Part shown: positions 17,607 to 24,669 of the stretch, in pieces
Position numbering within the stretch: the stretch's first letter is position 1
Layout of the letters: the number at the start of each line of letters is the position of its first letter
Source: Saprospiraceae bacterium
Lineage (GTDB): Bacteria > Bacteroidota > Bacteroidia > Chitinophagales > Saprospiraceae
Direction: 5' to 3'
DNA length: 64,000 nt
Assembly: GCA_020631355.1 (NCBI GenBank)
Contig: JAHDHL010000008.1
Location: 1 to 64,000, forward strand
Notes under the pieces: model-generated
The model's database searches: none
Told to the model about the DNA's origin: nothing
Seen by the model: only the letters and a program-made list of their open reading frames with translations
Program-made: the position numbers and the translations under genes

Positions 17607-18071
17607 ATGGATTACCAGATGGATGCAATGGACCAAAAGATTGTCCGTTTGTTACAGCAGGATGGCAAGATGAAGCTCAAGGAAATTGCTTCTTCCTTGA
17701 AAATGACCAGCACTCCGGTTTTCGAACGGATTCGAAAACTGGAGCAACATGGTATCATCAAAGGCTATTCGGCACAAGTTGACCTGAAGAAGATGGGTTT
17801 TTCCATTGTAGCATTCTGTTCTGTTACCTTGGAAAGGCATCACACCGAAAACCTGATTGCTTTCGAAAAGGCCATTAAGGAAATTCCTGAAATAGTGGAG
17901 TGCTATCACATTGCAGGTTTGTTTGATTACCTCCTGAAAATCGTTGCACGGGACATGGAGGATTATCAACGATTCGTTACGTTTGAATTAGCCAATCTTC
18001 AGAATATCGGCCGGGTACAAAGTTCATTCGTCATGACTGAATTGAAAAAGGTGGATGTATTACCGGATTGA
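17607..18071 (+). CDS. Lrp/AsnC-family transcriptional regulator
   Basis: A 154-residue feast/famine regulator. The N-terminal winged HTH reads MDQKIVRLLQQDGKMKLKEIA then SSLKMTSTPVFERIRKLEQHGIIKGY (residues 8-55), the standard AsnC HTH. The C-terminal RAM domain binds amino acids and drives oligomerisation (VECYHIAGLFDYLLKIVARDMEDY). Length is normal. It is transcribed away from the Cys/Met PLP enzyme across a 178-bp shared promoter region, so that gene is its most likely target, with methionine or a related amino acid as a plausible ligand (inference). Confidence 0.93.
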   Translation: MDYQMDAMDQKIVRLLQQDGKMKLKEIASSLKMTSTPVFERIRKLEQHGIIKGYSAQVDLKKMGFSIVAFCSVTLERHHTENLIAFEKAIKEIPEIVECYHIAGLFDYLLKIVARDMEDYQRFVTFELANLQNIGRVQSSFVMTELKKVDVLPD

Positions 18072-18113
18072 TACAATGATTCGGGTAATGTATTCTGTAC
18101 ATCTGATAGGGTC

Positions 18114-18452
18114 TTAGTCATCTTGTATGAAACGAAGGTAATTCTGGAGTAATCCTCTGATTTGTTCAGCCGCAACCGGATTTGCAGAGTGAACCTTGAA
18201 TGTCAAGGGCTTCAGGTCGAGGTTGGATTCGTAGACGAGCCACTTAGCGGCAGCATAACCATCGGGTGCTACATTTCCTGCATCATCCAATCCTAAATCA
18301 TTATCAAAACTGATGAATGTAGGAAGACCATGTACCTGGATATAATGCACAAAGGCATCATAGGTCCTCACGACAATGAAGTCTTCCTCCTTTTGATGAG
18401 GATAGACCATTCGGATAGTTCTGATATCATCCAGAAATAATTGGTAGCTCAT
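18114..18452 (-). CDS. Cyclic-phosphate-processing receiver-like (cREC) domain protein
   Basis: A 112-residue single-domain protein. The opening LFLDDIRTIRM, the central ISFDNDLGLDDAG, GYAAAKWLVYE and the end FKVHSANPVAAEQIRGLLQNY match the pattern of the cREC domain, a receiver-like fold proposed in the literature to act on cyclic-phosphate RNA ends or related substrates. The acidic residues of LDD and FDND would form the active centre. It is the last gene of a four-gene minus-strand unit, 37 bp after a DUF6498 gene. The biochemical role here is unproven. Confidence 0.7.
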   Translation of the reverse strand: MSYQLFLDDIRTIRMVYPHQKEEDFIVVRTYDAFVHYIQVHGLPTFISFDNDLGLDDAGNVAPDGYAAAKWLVYESNLDLKPLTFKVHSANPVAAEQIRGLLQNYLRFIQDD

Positions 18453-18489
18453 GATGTCATAATTCCTTTCATGGAAGAAAGGTTCAAAA

Positions 18490-19152
18490 TCAGGAAATGG
18501 TATCGCGGTGGGATATCCAATGTGCTATGAGATCCGAAAATATTTTGAAGATAACCAAGAGTACCAATAAGGGTAGGGGAGATTCATAATACATAATGAG
18601 CATTCCACCGAAAATGACGACGAATTGTTGGATGAATATACGACCATAGGGTTTGAACATCTGCGACATGATATCTGTTTTCTGATATTCTTTTCCTTTA
18701 TAATAATTGAGGTATAGTGAGTGTCCGTGACTAAGGAATAAACCAATGATTCCAATCAGGAGTGTATAGGAACCATCATTTTTGATATCTATTAAATCCT
18801 TGATATTACCCTCTTGTTGAAAACCATCAGGGCCAAGAAAAATAATAATGAAAAAGAATTGGATAAACACAAAAATATTAAAATGAAAAAGGAAGAAAGT
18901 AGAGAGGAATATCTTTGAAAATAAAGCGATTATTTGGTTTTCGATGCCCTTAATGATTCCTCCTGTACAGGTCATCATTTTTACGATATTATAAATTCCG
19001 ATAACAAATGTTTCGAGCCAATAAAAAATAACAATATCAAGAATATTCCAATCAAGAAAAATAGCTCCGATTAATGGAATCAAATTGGCAAAAATAAGGG
19101 AAATGGCACTGGGTTCCGTAAATGTTTTTTGTTCGATGAGTCTGAATGACAT
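18490..19152 (-). CDS. DUF6498-type membrane protein (copy 2)
   Basis: A 220-residue membrane protein with five or six hydrophobic segments. It opens MSFRLIEQKTFTEPSAISLIFANLIPLIGAI (conserved in its neighbour), then FYWLETFVIGIYNIVKM and SHGHSLYLNYYKG, with a C-terminal IFKIFSDLIAHWISH. These are marks of the DUF6498 family. It is a tandem paralogue of the gene at 19192-19947, from which it differs mainly by lacking the hydrophilic insert at about residues 70-115. Function unknown. Confidence 0.8.
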   Translation of the reverse strand: MSFRLIEQKTFTEPSAISLIFANLIPLIGAIFLDWNILDIVIFYWLETFVIGIYNIVKMMTCTGGIIKGIENQIIALFSKIFLSTFFLFHFNIFVFIQFFFIIIFLGPDGFQQEGNIKDLIDIKNDGSYTLLIGIIGLFLSHGHSLYLNYYKGKEYQKTDIMSQMFKPYGRIFIQQFVVIFGGMLIMYYESPLPLLVLLVIFKIFSDLIAHWISHRDTIS

Positions 19153-19191
19153 GATTGGATTTTTTAATAAATAATGACGAAAGCTAAGAAA

Positions 19192-19947
19192 TTAGGAAAA
19201 TTGAATTGTCTTATGTGAAATGCCATGAGATATCAAATCCACGATTATTTTAAAAATAACCAATAGGATAAGAATGAGTAATGGCGCATTCAGAACCATT
19301 GCTATACCTCCACCGATAATGACGACGAACTGTTGAATGATGATTCTGCCGTATGGCTTGAACATCTGGGTGCCGGCATTCGAAGTCAAATATTCCTCAC
19401 CCTTTATAAAATTCAAATATAAGGAATGAGCATGACTGACAACGATGCCCAATAATCCTACGAACAAGTATTCTGTATTGAGATAAATATGTTCAAATAC
19501 ATCAAACATATTGAAAGGGTCAAGGCTGCTGTCGGGACTCAGGGCGACGATGATGAATATGAATTGTACGAAAATGAAGAAGTTGTAATGGAATAAAAAG
19601 AAAATGATAAGAAAAGTTTTCGAAGCATCAAGATTCTGATTCTTGACACTGTTTTTTTCTGCATTGTAATTGCCGCTTTCCTTTCCTTTCTTATGCAGGT
19701 ATTCAAATAAGGGGCCCATTGCTTTTGCAGCTTCATCATCATCCTTAGGGGCTTTTCCTTGGCAAAGGGCTATTTTGAATACATTGAATAATCCTACAAT
19801 AATGGTCTCCAACCAATAGAATATGACAATATCGAATACTTTCCATCCAAGGAATATCGCACCATATACGGGAATAAGATTCGCTAGGATTAATGTGATG
19901 GCACTCGGTTCCGTAAAAGGTTTTTGTTCGATGATTTGAAATGACAT
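19192..19947 (-). CDS. DUF6498-type membrane protein (copy 1)
   Basis: A 251-residue membrane protein paralogous to the next gene downstream: the shared opening is MSFQIIEQKPFTEPSAITLI, then FDIVIFYWLETIIVGLFNVFK, SHAHSLYLNFIKGEEY and IFKIIVDLISHGISH. A charged loop (KDDDEAAKAMGPLFEYLHKK) near residues 70-110 is specific to this copy. It starts 5 bp after the stop of the epimerase-like gene, so they share a transcript. The function of the family is not known to me. Confidence 0.82.
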   Translation of the reverse strand: MSFQIIEQKPFTEPSAITLILANLIPVYGAIFLGWKVFDIVIFYWLETIIVGLFNVFKIALCQGKAPKDDDEAAKAMGPLFEYLHKKGKESGNYNAEKNSVKNQNLDASKTFLIIFFLFHYNFFIFVQFIFIIVALSPDSSLDPFNMFDVFEHIYLNTEYLFVGLLGIVVSHAHSLYLNFIKGEEYLTSNAGTQMFKPYGRIIIQQFVVIIGGGIAMVLNAPLLILILLVIFKIIVDLISHGISHKTIQFS

Positions 19948-19952
19948 CTGAT

Positions 19953-20951
19953 TTAATTCTGAAGTTTTTTAATGATTTCTTTTTCCTGTTCATCTGAAAG
20001 GGGCGGGTAGGGACTTTCGGGTTTCCTCCAGCTTAACGCCTTGGAATAATAATGGATTAATTGTGCAGTGGTTTGTTCTATGCTATTCCATCGGATGTCA
20101 AAATCCTGCTTCAGTTTTGTATTGTCCAATGTGAAATAATCACCATTTACCCAAAGGGGTAAATCCATCCAAGAGCGGAGTTGGTGCTCGTTGAATTGTT
20201 GTGGTGTAATATTGGTAGCATAATTTTCCAATGATAATTTATTCCGGGCGATTTTTAAAAAATCCTCGAATGATGCATTGTAACTATTAGCATTGTAAAT
20301 AGTATGTTGGTGTGTTTTATCCATAGCCTTTATCATGACCCTCGATAAATCCAATACATCAGAATATGCAATTTTATTCTTACCATGATTGGGAATTAAA
20401 AAAGGCCTTTGTGTATGTAATTTATGGAACCAATAATAAAGCCTATCCGTATGGTCATATTGGCCAATGACAAGACCTAATCTGAAAATTGTTTTTGGAA
20501 TATTTTCAAAGGATAGTAATACTCGCTCACATTCAGATTTCCTAGCATTATAGGTAGCCGCTTCCGTATTTGTTTTTTCTTCTTCACTACATGTCACTAC
20601 GGGATGCTGTTCATCCATAGGGTCGGTTCCATTCGGATCCAACTGATAGGCACTACCTGTAGAAACATAAATGTAATGACCTACCTTTCCTTGTAATTGT
20701 TCCAGTAACTGTTGTAAGGGAATGGGGAAATAAGATGAAACATCAAATATAATGTCCCAATTTTCATGGGTCACCTTAAGGATATCTTCTGTATTTCTAT
20801 CACCGCTGATATGCCGGAGATTAGGAAATAGGCTAGGGCCTGTGATTCCTCTATTGAATAGGGTAACTTGTGTATGGCCTTGTGCAATCAATTGCTCCAC
20901 CAAATTCCGACCTACGAATTGGGTGCCGCCAAGAACTAGGATTTTTTTCAT
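19953..20951 (-). CDS. NAD(P)-dependent epimerase/dehydratase-like SDR protein
   Basis: About 332 residues of the extended/atypical SDR family. The NAD(P)-binding motif is KKILVLGGTQFVGRNLVEQL at the N-terminus (GGTxFVG form of GxxGxxG), followed by VTLFNRG. YVSTGSAY near residue 100 stands where the catalytic Ser/Tyr region is expected, and the YxxxK form is not evident, as in CSP41-like atypical SDRs. The ATG at 20951 sits directly at the Rossmann motif and is preferred to TTG at 20972. It is the first gene of the unit that includes the two DUF6498 proteins and the cREC protein. Confidence 0.85.
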   Translation of the reverse strand: MKKILVLGGTQFVGRNLVEQLIAQGHTQVTLFNRGITGPSLFPNLRHISGDRNTEDILKVTHENWDIIFDVSSYFPIPLQQLLEQLQGKVGHYIYVSTGSAYQLDPNGTDPMDEQHPVVTCSEEEKTNTEAATYNARKSECERVLLSFENIPKTIFRLGLVIGQYDHTDRLYYWFHKLHTQRPFLIPNHGKNKIAYSDVLDLSRVMIKAMDKTHQHTIYNANSYNASFEDFLKIARNKLSLENYATNITPQQFNEHQLRSWMDLPLWVNGDYFTLDNTKLKQDFDIRWNSIEQTTAQLIHYYSKALSWRKPESPYPPLSDEQEKEIIKKLQN

Positions 20952-20975
20952 GGTTTTACAGGTTTCCGACAAGTA

Positions 20976-21009
20976 TAAAAAGAAAAACCCCTTGAGTCAA
21001 ACTCAAGGG
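20976..21009 (-). terminator. Rho-independent terminator of the lipocalin-like gene
   Basis: CCCTTGAGT (20989-20997), caa loop, ACTCAAGGG (21001-21009). On the minus strand the stem is followed by GTTTTTCTTTTT. It separates the lipoprotein gene upstream (21059-21475) from the epimerase-led operon. Confidence 0.9.
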
Positions 21010-21058
21010 ATTCAAAAGGTCATTGAGTGTAGTATATTACTTGAACCGAACCTGTTAT

Positions 21059-21475
21059 TTATGAATTTTTCCAATCCTTTCGCCTTAGGATAAACCTGAA
21101 TTTTTCCATTTCCTCACTTCCGGTACCATCCCAATATAATTCGTTCCCCTCAAGGATGACTTTCCACAAACTATTCGGACTTTTCCCATTACTCATCTCC
21201 AATACATCGATATTCCCATCCAACTTCCAGTGACCGAGTGTAACCTCATAGGGCGCTCCGCCACTTGCGTATTGGCCATTCTTTGCGAATTTGACCCATC
21301 GACTTTGTTCTGGATTGTGTTCCTCCGTGATATCCTTACCCTTGTGATATACCTTGTACATCATCCATTTGCCAATCAGGGCATGTTCAATGGTGTACTG
21401 TTCTAGGGACTGATTCGGATTACAGGATATAAAAAAGGTCAGTAGCACAAAGGCCAAGGCTTGTCGGATTCTCAT
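21059..21475 (-). CDS. Lipocalin-like hypothetical lipoprotein
   Basis: A 138-residue protein with a lipobox FFISC (Cys18). The mature part has the rhythm of a small beta-barrel or lipocalin-like (DUF4488-type) domain: HALIGKWMMYKVYHKGKDITEEH, VKFAKNGQYASGG, TLGHWKLDGNIDVLEMS, then a strand-rich end KFRFILRRK. The pattern GKW...F..nG.y...G.W.ldg....l resembles lipocalin-like domains of Bacteroidota. It is a single gene with its own terminator. Function unknown. Confidence 0.75.
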   Translation of the reverse strand: MRIRQALAFVLLTFFISCNPNQSLEQYTIEHALIGKWMMYKVYHKGKDITEEHNPEQSRWVKFAKNGQYASGGAPYEVTLGHWKLDGNIDVLEMSNGKSPNSLWKVILEGNELYWDGTGSEEMEKFRFILRRKDWKNS

Positions 21476-21605
21476 GTAAGTGCAGTTTCGTTTAGTGTCT
21501 AGCTATACCACACCATGCAAAAACTATGACAGATTATAGTTTTTGATAAAATTTATAATAAAAAATTATATACTTAAATATTTTGTATTTAGTTAATTGT
21601 GGTGG

Positions 21606-21866
21606 TTAGCACGATTTATAATCGGCCAGTATGTGCTCGTTGATGGAAATGATTCGGTCCATTCTAAGTGGGTGGTCAAGGTTATTGAGAATGATGAATT
21701 CCCCTTCCTCTTTCTTATTCAGTGTATCCAATATGACGGTGTCCAGTTCCTTGGGATTCCCATCGTCGCCATAATAACGGATGTGTACCACTTGCTTCAG
21801 AACTGCAAAGTGTTCTATGTAATCATAGTAGGTACAGCTGATGGGCTCGTAAGGTTTCTTTTCCAT
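21606..21866 (-). CDS. Rof-like (Rho-binding antiterminator family) protein
   Basis: About 86 residues. The pattern YEPISCTYYDYIEHF near the N-terminus, the strand-rich core and HPLRMDRIISINE near the end parallel Escherichia coli Rof (YxPIxCxxYDxLE ... LRLDKI), an Sm-like fold that binds Rho and inhibits termination. An ATG pair at 21923 would overlap the upstream T9SS cargo gene by 44 bp and add residues with no counterpart. The ATG at 21866 starts just before the domain and is chosen. The match is by eye; another small beta-barrel is possible. Confidence 0.6.
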   Translation of the reverse strand: MEKKPYEPISCTYYDYIEHFAVLKQVVHIRYYGDDGNPKELDTVILDTLNKKEEGEFIILNNLDHPLRMDRIISINEHILADYKSC

Positions 21867-21879
21867 TTCACTATAACAA

Positions 21880-22662
21880 TCAGTACCTAATGATGGTTCG
21901 GGATATATTATTCCTACCATCATTGATTTGGATGATGTATTGTCCGCTTCCTAAGTCTACCTTAGGTTGCAGCCGAATCGTACCACTTGGAATGTCTTCC
22001 CATCTTTCGGAATGAATCCTTTGTCCCAATGTATTGTGGATGATGAGATTATAATCGGATAATCGCTCCGAATGGAATGTAATATTCAACGGACCATCGC
22101 TCGGGTTCGGAAAAACCATAAGATTATCCAACCATTCTACTTCTTCCGTACTCGTAGTGATTTCGGGAAAGATTTGAATGATGCTTGGCTCGACGAGTGT
22201 TCCATCCAATTCCTCAATGTGCAATGAATCCAATGGTCCGGGATTGGCTCCCTCAAAGACATCATAGAAAAAAGTATAATCTTGTGTGAGTGTAGTTTCG
22301 GCATCCTTGACCAAAACGAATAGGGTATCCGTATGGAATGACCAAATGAATGTGTCAGGAAAGAATCCCAACCCCAAGGCTATGGCATCGGGGAATTTTT
22401 CGGGCAGTAAATCCCCGTATGACATCCATGTACTATTTTCTAGATTGGTGCCGTTATAGGAATCGTTGATTTCGACATAGGTGTAGACATAATCATCTCC
22501 GAATTCACCATTATCGGCACTGCCGAAACCATCCAAAGTGTTCGGAGGGGAAATCAAGGGAAGGCCAAGGAATATGACACCATTCTCGCGTCTGAGTGTA
22601 TCTTGTCCGAATGCATCCATACCCAATAGGAGAATGGATAGGAGTAAAAGTTGGAATTTCAT
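21880..22662 (-). CDS. Secreted protein with T9SS type A sorting domain
   Basis: A 260-residue exported protein: signal peptide ending LLLGMDAFGQ, then a beta-rich acidic body of unrecognised family, then an 80-residue C-terminal Por secretion domain, LMVFPNPSDGPLNITF (FPNPs box), YNLIIHNTLGQRIHSE, LGSGQYIIQIND and a basic end TIIRY. The protein should be exported by Sec, translocated by T9SS and attached at or released from the surface. The role of the body is unknown. It is close to the Rof-like gene (13 bp). Confidence 0.85.
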   Translation of the reverse strand: MKFQLLLLSILLLGMDAFGQDTLRRENGVIFLGLPLISPPNTLDGFGSADNGEFGDDYVYTYVEINDSYNGTNLENSTWMSYGDLLPEKFPDAIALGLGFFPDTFIWSFHTDTLFVLVKDAETTLTQDYTFFYDVFEGANPGPLDSLHIEELDGTLVEPSIIQIFPEITTSTEEVEWLDNLMVFPNPSDGPLNITFHSERLSDYNLIIHNTLGQRIHSERWEDIPSGTIRLQPKVDLGSGQYIIQINDGRNNISRTIIRY

Positions 22663-22674
22663 AAGAATCAGCTG

Positions 22675-22711
22675 AAAGACCGCCGAATCCCAAGGGATAA
22701 CGGCAGTCTTT
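22675..22711 (-). terminator. Long hairpin between the GMC gene and the T9SS cargo gene
   Basis: AAAGAC/GTCTTT, GCCG/CGGC and ATCCC/GGGAT are nested arms of one hairpin (22675-22711) interrupted by a C-A mismatch and small A bulges. It is 32 bp after the GMC stop. The T-run on the minus strand is short (CTTTC), so it may be a terminator or a 5' leader structure of the gene starting at 22662. Confidence 0.5.
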
Positions 22712-22742
22712 GGTCAACAAAAGTATTTGATGTGTCCGTTCG

Positions 22743-24338
22743 TTAGGAAAGAATATCTTCAGCCAATATGACTTCTATATTTCTTTCTGCAAGTCCCGCA
22801 ATGGTTAGGGATGGATTCGCACATGCGGTGGAACCCGGAATCAGGGCACCATCCATGACGTAGAAATTCTCATACCCTTTGACCCTTCCGTAGAAATCGC
22901 AGGTATCTCCCATTACGGCACCACCCAGAGGATGGTATGTCAGGTCATCCTTGGTTTCGGGTAGGGTAAAGGCTTCTCCGCTTTGCCCGCCATTGGCCGC
23001 ATTCAGCCTGTCAATGAGATTGTCCATTGCATTGCGAGGAATTCCATTATTATTCCAATTCAAATCAATATCATCCCTATTGGGGTCATAGGTGAAGTGA
23101 CCTCTGCCCGGATCCATTGTCAGTCCGAGATGAATCAGACAGGTACATTCGAACCCTAGCGGATAATTCGCCATATCCAACACGGTAGGTGAAATCGGAT
23201 TATTGAAATCATAGGCTGCTGATGAGGATGGACTACTTTGTTTTTCACCCGTATTCACGGGTAAATAGGAACGCATGGACATGGTGGCACCATTGGAGCC
23301 CCAGCCTTGTCCTAGTGTTTCATTAATATTGGGCAGTAGTCCTTTTTCCTTGGAGCGCATGAGGAGTCGGGTCGTACCGACAGAACCCGCACCCATGAAT
23401 AAGTACTTGCAGTGATGTGCCTTATTTTCAAGAACATTACCATCCGTATCGATTATTTCTACATTCACTCTGTAGAATCCACCATCTATTTGTTCGATAT
23501 CCCTTACCTGATGTAGGGGCCTGACATCAACCAACCCGGTAGACTCAGCCATTGGGAGGTAATTCTGATCCAAACTTTTCTTGGCTCCACTATTCACGCC
23601 ATAAAGGATATCTCCATTGATGGCAGATGCAGGTACCTCGCCATTGATTTCTTTTTGGATGATATCCCAGTCGAATGTGGAATCGAAATATTGGATGGGT
23701 AATCCGATATTTTGTGCATGCTCCACATGTACCCTTACGAATTGGAAATATTCGCTGTCATTCAGTAGATAGTCAGGAATGGGACGAGCGTCCAACATAT
23801 TGATAACCCTAGGGAAATAAACCGAAGCCAATTCCTGATAATTGACCTCCGCAGGAAAGACCTGTGTGAATAATTCTTCCTCAGGTGCGATGGTGATACC
23901 ACCATAAACTACAGAACCGCCTCCGACACAAGCACCTCCATATACATCCATCCCGCCATATCTGATGCGTTCCAAAACCCCTGCATAGGGTTCGAATGAG
24001 GTTCCTAATCCTGGGAAAGGGTTGAAAGGAGCAATATTTTCGGTATCAAACCAAGCAGAACGTTTGTCTGGGAAAGCTAGATTGGAAAATGTATCTCCAT
24101 TGGGATTGAGGGTCCATCGTTGGCCCCTTTCCAACATGGTCGTACGGATACCTGCTTGCCCCAATCTGAGGGCAGTGACAGCGCCTCCGAATCCGGTACC
24201 GATTACAAGGGCTTCTGTGTAGTTGGAAAGTAAGCTTTCAGGACCTCTGTCCCTTTTACATCCTGTGACCATCAGCCCTGCTCCGGCTAATGCACTTAGT
24301 TTGATGAAATGTCGTCGAGAGAATGGTTTTTTCGCCAA
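22743..24338 (-). CDS. Tat-exported GMC-family oxidoreductase (cholesterol-oxidase-like)
   Basis: A 531-residue FAD enzyme. The N-terminus is a twin-arginine signal, SRRHFIKLSALAGAGLM, with a lipobox-like VTGC after it, so the protein is exported folded and possibly lipidated. FAD-binding fold: ALVIGTGFGGAVTALRLGQAG and the Glu in MLERG. The block YGGACVGGGSVVYGG and the C-terminal YHPLGGAVMG with ANPSLTIAGLAER are GMC features. Substrate is probably a sterol or other alcohol. Start: TTG at 24338 is forced, because an in-frame stop lies eight codons upstream and there is no ATG before the Tat motif. Confidence 0.9.
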   Translation of the reverse strand: MAKKPFSRRHFIKLSALAGAGLMVTGCKRDRGPESLLSNYTEALVIGTGFGGAVTALRLGQAGIRTTMLERGQRWTLNPNGDTFSNLAFPDKRSAWFDTENIAPFNPFPGLGTSFEPYAGVLERIRYGGMDVYGGACVGGGSVVYGGITIAPEEELFTQVFPAEVNYQELASVYFPRVINMLDARPIPDYLLNDSEYFQFVRVHVEHAQNIGLPIQYFDSTFDWDIIQKEINGEVPASAINGDILYGVNSGAKKSLDQNYLPMAESTGLVDVRPLHQVRDIEQIDGGFYRVNVEIIDTDGNVLENKAHHCKYLFMGAGSVGTTRLLMRSKEKGLLPNINETLGQGWGSNGATMSMRSYLPVNTGEKQSSPSSSAAYDFNNPISPTVLDMANYPLGFECTCLIHLGLTMDPGRGHFTYDPNRDDIDLNWNNNGIPRNAMDNLIDRLNAANGGQSGEAFTLPETKDDLTYHPLGGAVMGDTCDFYGRVKGYENFYVMDGALIPGSTACANPSLTIAGLAERNIEVILAEDILS

Positions 24339-24669
24339 AATTAAACTACTATTTAAATGTTAATTGAATGCGTGGTTAGGCATTCCCATTATGGGAAATA
24401 GTTTAGTTTAATCTTAATTGCAATACAGTTCAAAAATCGAGTTATACAAACTTAATCAACACGGCGAATTTTCGCAGTTCAAGGGAGTATGATACAGTGA
24501 ATTCATTGTTATTATATGACAGAATGGTATAAAATGATAGGCATTCACATCCAAATGATAGATGATGATTCATTGGAATATGAAATAAGATAAAATGCGC
24601 CATCCTAAGACTAGCTAAGGATGGCGCATTTTATGATGTTACTCTTTTGGGTAGGAATGAATAGGAGCA
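24339..24669. other. Intergenic gap (331 bp)
   Basis: The gap lies between the GMC start and the TonB-receptor stop, both on the minus strand. It holds the strong terminator at 24590-24634 and, on the minus strand just before the GMC gene, a TAATTTTG box (24343-24336) that overlaps the TTG start codon. I see no small gene here. Confidence 0.5.
24590..24634 (-). terminator. Strong terminator of the TonB receptor gene
   Basis: A perfect 17-bp stem, 24590-24606 against 24618-24634 (core ATGCGCCATCCT), with an 11-nt loop. The T-run is inside the stem base (TTTTAT) on either strand. It lies 36 bp after the receptor stop. Confidence 0.85.
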
